A DNA stretch of 64,000 nt, taken from positions 1 through 64,000 of the forward strand of contig JAJDXV010000141.1 of assembly GCA_022823085.1 (NCBI GenBank). Direction: 5' to 3'. The notes beneath the pieces are model-generated. The model had not been told where the DNA came from. It searched no databases and saw only the letters and a list, made by a program, of their open reading frames with translations. Shown here piece after piece: positions 1 through 7,927 of the stretch. The translations under genes were made by a program, and so were the position numbers. The first letter of the stretch is position 1; every line of letters begins with the position of its first letter. Source of the stretch: Candidatus Poribacteria bacterium (GTDB taxonomy: Bacteria > Poribacteria > WGA-4E > WGA-3G).

Positions 1-949
1 GCTCATCAGCTGAACCGAACGTGGCCATGGTTGTGTCAGCATCAGTCATTTTCTCGACCGTTGCCGCACCATCAGCCGCCATGTACGATTTCGTCACCTT
101 GTATCCAGTGAGATTAGGATTACCCATATCCGTGGGGGCAGCCCAAGACACCGTGATGCTACTTTTATCATCACTAACAGTTGTCATTACACCAGTCGGT
201 GCACCTGGAACCTTCAATGCTGCTGGTAACTCACTGACCAATTTGAACTCTGAAACAGTACTGGGATAATTTGCACCACCTGGAATATCCGGATCAATTC
301 CAGCAGGCTGCGCCAAACCGAAGACTGCTCCTGCATTCACTCGTACGTAGAACGTTAGGTACTCTAAGGGATCGTCCTTTGTTCCATTTGGAATGGAAGT
401 AGTATCAAAAGTAACTGGCACCTCAAACGTAGTCCCACCATCACCTTGTCGGGTAACGTCTCCTGCAGCACCTGTTACAGTGGCAGGACTGGCTACTATC
501 GCATTGTTAGCGTTCCGAACTTGGATAGCGAGGTCACCTGACTCAATTAAATCGGTGGGAGTAACAACAAGTGATGAACCGTCCGTTGTATTTACTTTTT
601 CACTAAAAGTAACAACTAGGGTAAGTCCATGTTCGTTAACATCCGTAGTCGCAGTATCATCCGCGGTAATCACGGCCATGTTCCCGCGCGTCTTGCCTGG
701 AACCATCTTCAGCATAACTGAACTAATAGTTGGGTGGCCATAATGCGGGGTAACTGCCGTCCCTGGAGTCGTTCCGTCTGCATCGGTCTGCGCATTAAGG
801 TCTGACGCCAACGGATGGGGATGCTCACGCGGCGTATCAGTAGCAGGAGTGGCATCATCATGCGCCCTCACAGGAATTGGCACAAAAACCAACCCAAAGG
901 CAATTAAGAAAATTAAACTTGCTAAGGAAAATGTCAATCGATTTGACAT
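1..949 (-). CDS. Secreted FN3-domain protein, 3' end beyond window (not in supplied ORF track)
   Basis: Reverse strand reads MSNRLTFSLASLIFLIAFGLVFVPIPVRAHDD... (signal peptide), preceded by GGAGG, open to the window edge; contains APTGVMTTVSDDKSSITVSWAAPTDMGNPNLTGYKVTKS, an FN3 signature. Confidence 0.85.
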   Translation of the reverse strand, partial: MSNRLTFSLASLIFLIAFGLVFVPIPVRAHDDATPATDTPREHPHPLASDLNAQTDADGTTPGTAVTPHYGHPTISSVMLKMVPGKTRGNMAVITADDTATTDVNEHGLTLVVTFSEKVNTTDGSSLVVTPTDLIESGDLAIQVRNANNAIVASPATVTGAAGDVTRQGDGGTTFEVPVTFDTTSIPNGTKDDPLEYLTFYVRVNAGAVFGLAQPAGIDPDIPGGANYPSTVSEFKLVSELPAALKVPGAPTGVMTTVSDDKSSITVSWAAPTDMGNPNLTGYKVTKSYMAADGAATVEKMTDADTTMATFGSADE

Positions 950-1390
950 AGGTTATTTTCCTCCAAAATGTAAATAGAAAAAAAATAGTGTTAAGTCTTC
1001 TTCAAGTTGCCAGTGTCCAGTTAAGAGGTTTTCGGTGAATCAAGGGTCCCTTTTGCTGGTAACTCGTAACTGGTGCCTGGTAACTCCTTAAGACTTCCAT
1101 TCAACAATCGAATGGATTCAGGGAAGTAAACCCATTCTGAAAACAATAAACTAACCTTTTTTTGTAGTTGATAGTTGTCAGTTGTCAGTTAAAGAGGTTT
1201 ATTGTGGCAGTCGCTAAAATGTTCCTGACACAAGGTCTGAACTGCGGACTGAAAACTATTAATGACCGTTCATCGGAGATGCTATTCGATAAACATCCCG
1301 AATTATCTTACATATACATTAAGACGTTTGATTTTTTTGTAAGTTACAAAAAATTTGCCTTAATATGCTAATATTATACATAATAAACAT

Positions 1391-1660
1391 AATTAAGTCA
1401 AGTTTTTTTTGTGTTTTTTTTATTTAAACCTTATTATTTCGCAATTTTTTCCGATAGAACCGTTTTTCTGGGTGCTAACACCGAAAAATATTGCGCCATC
1501 GTTGCTGTCGAATCCGGTGTAGAAACCGTTATATATTAAGGAGAGTTATTCAGCCGATTGTAAATTAACCCTGTTTTTCCCCTAATATGGTTAATATTAT
1601 ACCAAATAGATATAATTAAGTCAAATTTTTTTGTGTTTTTTTGAAATAAATTGATTTTAT
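1391..1660. repeat. AT-rich direct repeat, two copies (about 1391-1442 and 1611-1650); third copy at 2944-2975
   Basis: Shared core AATTAAGTCAA(A/G)TTTTTTTGTGTTTTTTT, each downstream of an AT-rich tract. Confidence 0.6.
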
Positions 1661-1774
1661 TCGGTATGAACGCAATTTTGTTAGAGATATTCAGCGCACT
1701 TTACACCCTCTTGAAACAAAAAATCGAAACAAAAAATCTTGACTTTTCCGATAAAGGCGCGTATAATACTTTGC

Positions 1775-2752
1775 ATGCCTTATTATGATGAAATCTTCAA
1801 GCACATTGTCGGGACATACCCGCAACCCTTAGCAGCATTAGCACTTAAGACAGCAGACGTGCGCGTCGGTGCACGACTTCGCACAGAGCATACCACGGTC
1901 CGCGTGCATCACAGCGATATGACTTTTCATATTGAGTTGTCCGATGAGCAGGCGATCCTGCATATAGAGGCGCAAACCGATGACAACACGCATAAACCGA
2001 TGCCCCTTCGCATGCTCGCATATTCCAGTTTTCTCGCACTTGAGCATGAGAAGAACGTCTATTCAACCGTATTATATTTTCGTCCATCTTCAGGACAGAA
2101 GGATCCGGGGCTCTATCAGTATGGCGACGCGGCGCGCGGCGGTATTTCGTTCCACTATAATGTCATCCGTATCTATGAATTAGCAGGTGAAGCGTTTTTA
2201 GATGCCGAGGCGATCGGGATACTCCCGTTCACAGCATTGATGAAACCGCCCGCAGACATGCCACCGCACGCTTGGGTCGAGAAGTGTATAGAGACGACTG
2301 AAACAGCAGAGGTCGATAGACAGACGCGGGCGACGCTTTTATTCGCACTCTCGCTTTTCGGGAGTTTAGCCCATCCGCCTGAACTTTTTCAGGAACCTAC
2401 ATTGGAGGCAATCATGCAAGAATCACCGTTTTACGAACTCGTTATGCAGCGCGGCAGAGAAGAAGGCAAGGAAGAAGGCAGAGAAGAAGGCAGAGAAGAA
2501 GGCAGGGAAGAAGGCAGGGAAGAAGGCAGGGAAGAAGGCATACAGCAAGGCATAGAACAAGGCATACAGCAAGGTGCCCGCCAGATGAGTATTGACAATA
2601 CACTCACAATCCTTGAATCACATTTCCCTGAAGTAGATATAAACCCTATCAAAGACAAACTGCAAACTATCACAGACATAGAAAAACTCAAGCAGATAAA
2701 TCGGAACGCTTTATACGCAAAATCTTTACAAGAATTCAAAGAGACCCTATAA
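1775..2752 (+). CDS. Rpn/PDDEXK-family putative transposase-nuclease with (E-E-G-R)n tail
   Basis: MPYYDEIFKHIVGTYPQPLAALAL...LSDEQAILHIEAQTDDN; the E-x-Q core and REEGREEG repeats are typical of Rpn/DUF4351-type proteins. Start moved from 1739 to the internal ATG. Confidence 0.75.
   Translation: MPYYDEIFKHIVGTYPQPLAALALKTADVRVGARLRTEHTTVRVHHSDMTFHIELSDEQAILHIEAQTDDNTHKPMPLRMLAYSSFLALEHEKNVYSTVLYFRPSSGQKDPGLYQYGDAARGGISFHYNVIRIYELAGEAFLDAEAIGILPFTALMKPPADMPPHAWVEKCIETTETAEVDRQTRATLLFALSLFGSLAHPPELFQEPTLEAIMQESPFYELVMQRGREEGKEEGREEGREEGREEGREEGREEGIQQGIEQGIQQGARQMSIDNTLTILESHFPEVDINPIKDKLQTITDIEKLKQINRNALYAKSLQEFKETL
2456..2575 (+). repeat. 12-bp tandem repeat GAAGAAGGCAGR inside the Rpn-like CDS
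   Basis: Successive gaagaaggcaga/gaagaaggcagg units encode EEGR. Confidence 0.85.
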
Positions 2753-3156
2753 GCAAAAAACTTTCAATTAGGATGGATAGAATAGAGGCAGGGCTTTAAC
2801 CCGAAACACGCGCCGGTCGCATCCCGTTTTCGAGGTTCCCTACGTCTCGAAAACGTCATGCAGGCACGTGCTCGCGGGTGTTTTTGTTTTCTATGGAGGA
2901 GAATAACATCTTCCTCACCTCTTAATTATACGACACATTTCAAAATTAAGTCAAATTTTTTTGTGTTTTTTTGAATTTATTTGAATATTTCGTAATTTTC
3001 TTTTGGTTAGGACACCCTATGCCGGTCGTGTTAGATACAAACCCAACTCGAAGAAAAATAAATGCCGAGGCACGGATACGCAGCCCCGTCGGTGCATCCA
3101 CGATTATTAATCTTCATACAGGTTGTGGTACATAAAGAGCGGAACCGGAAATAAAT

Positions 3157-4263
3157 ATGAAAATTGAATGTATAAAAGCGTATCAAGTTGATCTGCCGCT
3201 TTATGAAGGCAGCTATAACTGGTCTGGCGGGAAGTCTGTTTCTGTCTTCGACAGTACGATTGTCTGCGTTGAAACGGATGAAGGCATTACCGGCTACGGT
3301 GAGGTCTGTCCTTTGGGGCCGTTCTATCTTCCGGCTTACGCGACAGGTGCGCGGACAGGTATTGCTGAACTCGGACAGCACCTTATCGGTGAAGATCCGA
3401 CACAACTGCTTCCGCTGAATCGACGGATGGACATCGCGCTCAAGGGACATCCGTACGTGAAATCTGCGATCGACATCGCGTGTTGGGATATCCTCGGTAA
3501 AGCCGCAAACCGATCGGTTTGCACACTGCTCGGTGGGCGGTATGGCGAGGATTTCATGCTCTACCGTGCGATCTCGCAACAATCGCCTGACGAGATGGCG
3601 GCGAAGGTTGCGGCCTACCGTGCGGAAGGGTATCGCAAGTTCCAGTTGAAAGTCGGCGGCGATCCGAATACCGACATTGAACGTATCCACGCCGTTGCGG
3701 AATTGATGGAACCGGGGGATGTGCTGATCGCAGATGCGAATACGGGGTGGTTGATGCACCAAGCCGCCCGGGTCGTCCGGGGTGTGCGCGGTGTGGATGT
3801 CTATATTGAACAGCCGTGTCTCTCCTACGAAGAGTGTCTCGCCATCCGTCAGCGGACGGATCATCCGTTTGTTCTCGATGAGACGATTGACAGTATCCAT
3901 ACGTTATTACGCGGGCACGCCGATGGCGCGATGGATGTTGTGAATATAAAGATCAGTAAATTCGGTGGGTTGACGAAAGCGAAACTCGCCAGAGACCTCT
4001 GCGTTGAACTCGGCGTTGCGATGACGATTGAAGACAGCTGGGGCGGCGATATTACGACCGCTGCAATTGCGCATCTTGCGCATAGCACGCCGACAGAATT
4101 CCTTTTCACAGCGACGGATTTCAACAGTTATGTTACCGTCAGCACGGCGGACGGTGCGCCGCAACGGGTTCGTGGTAGGATGGCAGCGTCAACGCAACCG
4201 GGGTTGGGGATTGTACCGAAGATGGATGTGTTGGGCGAAGGGGTTGTTCACGTTAGTGTTTGA
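3157..4263 (+). CDS. Mandelate racemase/muconate lactonizing (enolase superfamily) enzyme; possibly hydroxyproline dehydratase/epimerase-like
   Basis: Barrel motifs [35 protein letters not shown] and EDSWGGDI. Confidence 0.85.
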   Translation: MKIECIKAYQVDLPLYEGSYNWSGGKSVSVFDSTIVCVETDEGITGYGEVCPLGPFYLPAYATGARTGIAELGQHLIGEDPTQLLPLNRRMDIALKGHPYVKSAIDIACWDILGKAANRSVCTLLGGRYGEDFMLYRAISQQSPDEMAAKVAAYRAEGYRKFQLKVGGDPNTDIERIHAVAELMEPGDVLIADANTGWLMHQAARVVRGVRGVDVYIEQPCLSYEECLAIRQRTDHPFVLDETIDSIHTLLRGHADGAMDVVNIKISKFGGLTKAKLARDLCVELGVAMTIEDSWGGDITTAAIAHLAHSTPTEFLFTATDFNSYVTVSTADGAPQRVRGRMAASTQPGLGIVPKMDVLGEGVVHVSV

Positions 4264-4384
4264 AACAAATTCTACACGTACCACAATCTAAATGAAGATT
4301 AATTTATTTACGACTAAGGTGCGACAGGATCCTCGGTATCCTTTCAAGTATAGTCGCACAAAAAGCGTAAAGCGCGGGGTTCAA

Positions 4385-4990
4385 ATGGCATACAGCAACT
4401 TTACACTACAAACAGTGGAAAAGGAATTTGAACTTGAATTCCTTGAACACGCCGGCATCTTTGCCGAAGTAGAACCCATCGAACTTAGTGCGGAACTCAC
4501 AAAGGCATTGGCGAGAAATGTGCCTTTAGCGACTACTATAAACACTGAAAAAGCCCGATCGGAGATGATTGTCTCTCCTGTTCTCGTTGAGCTGCGTGAG
4601 CAGTTCGATCGTAAAATTAGTCTGTTTTCTGGGATTGACTTCAACGTTGATGCTGAAAGCGGATTAACGGGTGTGTGTGATTTTCTGGTGAGCCTGTCAC
4701 CTCGGCAATCCTACGTAGAAGCTCCTATTATTACACTTGTTGAGGCAAAGAATCTTGACTTGAAACTTGGGCTCGGGCAGTGTGTCGCAGAAATGCTTGC
4801 CGCCCAACGTTTTAATGCGGAAGAAGGGAATGACATTCTTTACATTTATGGTGCCTCCACAACAGGCGTAGAGTGGCAGTTCCTCAAGTTAGCGGAAAAA
4901 TGTTTGCATGTTGATATAGCAACCTACCAGATCGCGCAATGTGACAAAATCCTCGGTATCCTTTCAAGTATGGTCGCACAAAAGGCGTGA
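4385..4990 (+). CDS. Standalone PD-(D/E)XK-like protein
   Basis: GVCDFLVS...ITLVEAKNLDLKLGLGQCVAEMLAAQRFN matches a D-x(n)-E-x-K layout; start ATG at 4385. Confidence 0.5.
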   Translation: MAYSNFTLQTVEKEFELEFLEHAGIFAEVEPIELSAELTKALARNVPLATTINTEKARSEMIVSPVLVELREQFDRKISLFSGIDFNVDAESGLTGVCDFLVSLSPRQSYVEAPIITLVEAKNLDLKLGLGQCVAEMLAAQRFNAEEGNDILYIYGASTTGVEWQFLKLAEKCLHVDIATYQIAQCDKILGILSSMVAQKA

Positions 4991-5014
4991 GCAACGAAGG
5001 AACACTGCCCAAAC

Positions 5015-5989
5015 ATGATTGTTAAGAAAATTAGGATTCTCTCGGCTGCCGATGTTCGTGCAGCGTTACCGATGCCGAAGGCGATTGATGCGATGCGTCA
5101 CGCCTACGGTCAACTGTCGGCAGGTAAGGCGGTCGCGCCACCGCGGCAACATATCGCCACCGACAGAGGTGTTACGCTTATCATGCCTGCCTATCTCCCA
5201 GAACGCAGCGATTTCGGCATCAAAGTCGTCTCCGTTTACGACGATAACCCGAACCTCAATTTACCGCGCATCACCGCGACGGTCTTAGTGCTTGACCCAG
5301 CGACAGGCGCGCCGAAAGCGTTCATGGACGGTGCAAGTCTGACGGCTATCCGGACAGGTGCTGGCGGTGGCGTGGCGGCGGACCTGCTGGCTCGGCAGGA
5401 CGCGAAAACGGTTGGACTCTTCGGCGCGGGTGTACAAGCGCGAGCGCAGCTGCAGGCGGTGATGGCGGTCAGAGACATCGCGCGTGTGAACTTGATGCGT
5501 CGGACGGCAGCCTCTGCGGAACAGCTGTCCGCTGAGATTTCGGAGTGGACGGATGCACCGGCGGTCAATCTCGTCCGTAATTCTGAACAGGTCGTTGCGG
5601 ACGCTGACATCGTTATCTGCGCGACGACATCGGCAACGCCGCTTTTTGATGGAAACGCTTTAAAACAGGGGACGCATATCACAGCGGTCGGCACGTTTGT
5701 GCCTGAGAAACGGGAAGTCGATACGACGACAATAAGACGAGCAGATCGGATTGTTGTTGACTCGCGGGAAGCCTGTTTAGAAGAAGCGGGAGACCTGATT
5801 ATTCCGAACGCTGAGGTTGATGCAGAAATCGGTGAGATCGTTAACGGCGACACACCGGGTCGGCAGTCAGATGACGAGATTACGTTTTTCAAATCGGTGG
5901 GTGTGGCGGTGCAGGATGCGGTTGCTGGCGCAGCGGTGCTCGCGGTGGCGGAAGCCAAGGGGTTAGGTGCCGAGTGCGTTTTTGATTGA
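5015..5989 (+). CDS. Ornithine cyclodeaminase/mu-crystallin family protein
   Basis: GASLTAIRTGAGGGVAADLLAR and VGLFGAGVQARAQL (NAD-binding) are characteristic. Confidence 0.9.
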   Translation: MIVKKIRILSAADVRAALPMPKAIDAMRHAYGQLSAGKAVAPPRQHIATDRGVTLIMPAYLPERSDFGIKVVSVYDDNPNLNLPRITATVLVLDPATGAPKAFMDGASLTAIRTGAGGGVAADLLARQDAKTVGLFGAGVQARAQLQAVMAVRDIARVNLMRRTAASAEQLSAEISEWTDAPAVNLVRNSEQVVADADIVICATTSATPLFDGNALKQGTHITAVGTFVPEKREVDTTTIRRADRIVVDSREACLEEAGDLIIPNAEVDAEIGEIVNGDTPGRQSDDEITFFKSVGVAVQDAVAGAAVLAVAEAKGLGAECVFD

Positions 5990-6012
5990 CAATCATTTTA
6001 TTTTATTTTGCA

Positions 6013-6426
6013 TCAGAAAAGAAGCCGGGCAAAGCCAGCTTGCTCAAAGTGGTGATCCGTCGTTAGTGCATCCGTTAAGCCCCACTGTTCCATGACAACA
6101 AAACTCGCACAGTCAACCAGACTCCACGTCTTATCCAATCTGTTTTCCAGTAACTCCCACGCTCGGACATCAAGTTGCTCGTCTATATGTACGATTTCGA
6201 TCCACGTCTCGGCGCGAATGCTGTGGATATAAGAAACACCCCGTGAGCGTGGCACACGCAAACGCTCACAAAGGGCAATGAGCTCACCCAGCACATAATT
6301 TGTCGTGACAACGTGCCGATTTTCTTCCTGCCACTGTGTCATTAAGGCGACAGCCCTCGCGTGATGGCGTTCCTGCTCTCGAAAGAAAGAAGCCCATCCA
6401 GAGGTGTCCGCAAAGACCTCATTCAT
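6013..6426 (-). CDS. PIN-domain (VapC-like) toxin
   Basis: MNEVFADTSGWASFF...DCASFVVMEQWGLTDALTTDHHFEQAGF; PIN acidic residues; overlaps the upstream gene's stop. Confidence 0.85.
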   Translation of the reverse strand: MNEVFADTSGWASFFREQERHHARAVALMTQWQEENRHVVTTNYVLGELIALCERLRVPRSRGVSYIHSIRAETWIEIVHIDEQLDVRAWELLENRLDKTWSLVDCASFVVMEQWGLTDALTTDHHFEQAGFARLLF

Positions 6427-6697
6427 CCGCACGTCCCTGTAGCTCTGCCAATAACCCATCACCGATCAACTCATCGTGTCGATCACTGATGTTTTCCTCA
6501 TCGCATTCCAACGTCCCTGCCAATGCCAGGAGTGGAGCTGCCTTATCCCAACTTTTTTGTTTTTTCGACTCCCCCTCGGCTGCCCAAAGATCAGAATTCC
6601 GAAGAGCAGCTAGGTAGTTAAGGGCGGTCTCGAGCTTTTCAGTCGAAAGTTGCTCAATATAAGCAATCGCTTGTTGTTTAAGTTCAACGTTTTTCAT
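6419..6697 (-). CDS. Putative antitoxin of the VapC-like toxin
   Basis: Small ORF immediately upstream, GATGAATGAG stop/start overlap with the PIN gene. Confidence 0.75.
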   Translation of the reverse strand: MKNVELKQQAIAYIEQLSTEKLETALNYLAALRNSDLWAAEGESKKQKSWDKAAPLLALAGTLECDEENISDRHDELIGDGLLAELQGRADE

Positions 6698-6823
6698 GAT
6701 GCCTCCTTAAATTAATGCTTAACAAGATTTCCCTTAGCAACTGGCATGCAACCTATATCACGGAGTTGGATAGGACTCGACGCTGAGAGGCACCGAGTTG
6801 ATACTCCTATCCGCCAAGTTATA

Positions 6824-6958
6824 GTAGATTTTGAAAATATATTTACACTTTGACAGACAACACCGCTTACTGCAGGGTTTTTGCTGGCGTGTTTCTTCAG
6901 GGTTTGTAACCCCGCCGTTGTCCAAGTAATTACGGGACTACTATAAAGTGTATCACAA
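6824..6958. repeat. MITE-like element with TATAGTAG/CTACTATA ends
   Basis: Internal GCTGGCGTGTTTCTTCAGGGTTTGTAACCCCGCC recurs at about 52449-52484 and partly, inverted, at about 7758-7780. Confidence 0.45.
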
Positions 6959-7162
6959 AAACAAACGAATTACAAATTTCGGGTGTGTAAAGTTTTTGGC
7001 AGCATATTGATTTTTTTGAAAACCGACAGGTTTGTCTTAGAGTGCTTCGATAGGGTAACGCTGTTAGCATATTTACACACCCACAAATTTCGCCCTAAAA
7101 GAAAAGATTACATTATCACCCCATAAGGGAAACATTTCAACTTTTTTCGCAATCAAAGCCTC

Positions 7163-7295
7163 CTATTTTGCTGATTTGAGTTTACCCCAAGTGGTGGTGG
7201 CTTTGCCTGCGGCATCAACAGCAAAAACGCCTTCAATTCCATTGCCGAGTGATTTAATTTCGTCCTTGGAGAGGGGCACATTAAAGATGACAACA
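7163..7295 (-). pseudogene. LamG-protein C-terminal remnant
   Basis: IFNVPLSKDEIKSLGNGIEGVFAVDAAGKATTTWGKLKSAK resembles the tail of the 42660-43460 protein; the upstream part is replaced by a MITE. Confidence 0.7.
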
Positions 7296-7413
7296 GGACT
7301 TACGCAATTTTGACGACAGCCAGTTTTTTTTGCAGATATTTCTCGGAAAACACAGCGTTCTTGGGGCACAGACTAACAGTCTATGCTACAAAAGAGAAGC
7401 ATGCGTAAGTCCT
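7295..7413. mobile_element. MITE copy 1
   Basis: TIR AGGACTTACGCA...TGCGTAAGTCCT; internal GGAAAACACAGCGTT shared with copies 2-4. Confidence 0.85.
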
Positions 7414-7448
7414 ATTGGTAAAAAAAAGGGGAAATTTTAGTGATTTAA

Positions 7449-7485
7449 CCCCCTAAATCCCCCTTATCAGGGGGACTTTAAGAGA
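7449..7485. repeat. Palindrome-containing repeat CCCCTAAATCCCCCTTATCAGGGGGACTTTAAGAG
   Basis: Also present, partly duplicated, at about 59967-60030. Confidence 0.7.
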
Positions 7486-7559
7486 AAATGTGCCCATCTC
7501 AAGTATTATCAAACTCACGTTAGCTTTACATTTGCGACCTGCATTCTAACCGAACCGGA

Positions 7560-7862
7560 TTTTACACAGAAACCCTGAAAACTTCAAAGCCTCTTCAGTC
7601 GCGTAGCGACGATATGTTTATAGCAGCATAGACCACCCCTATCTCTTGAGTCCCGTAGGGACGGCATGTACACACCAAGCGGAGCTGCACATCGGGGCAT
7701 CCATAGGCATTAATTTAGGGATTTCCGTAGCATTTTGTAGGCGTTATTATAGACATGCTGAAGAAACACCCCAGCAAAAACCCCCTACGGGGTTCCAGAG
7801 GTGGTGGAGACATTTTTCTATAAATATAGCGTTCCTACGGAACTCAAAAGGTTTTTGATGTC
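7560..7862. repeat. Cluster of variable-arm palindromic repeat units
   Basis: GTCGC-GTA-GCGAC (7598), GTCCC-GTA-GGGAC (7650), CCCC-TAC-GGGG (7782), GTTCC-TAC-GGAAC (7831) with shared ATAGACAT/TATAAATAT context. Confidence 0.8.
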
Positions 7863-7927
7863 TGAAAAGCACTGCAGGCGGGGTTTAAAACCGCGCCTGC
7901 AGTAAGGGACGCGTAAGTCCTGATAAT

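Noticed and set aside
2431-2739. Minus-strand ORF with SLPSSLPSSLP repeats
   Set aside because: Antisense reading of the EEGR repeat array of the Rpn-like gene.
3031-3900. 289-aa minus-strand ORF
   Set aside because: Lies antisense to the well-supported enolase-superfamily gene and has no recognisable domain.
5236-5958. 240-aa Ser/Ala-rich minus-strand ORF
   Set aside because: Antisense to the ornithine cyclodeaminase-family gene, with typical antisense composition.
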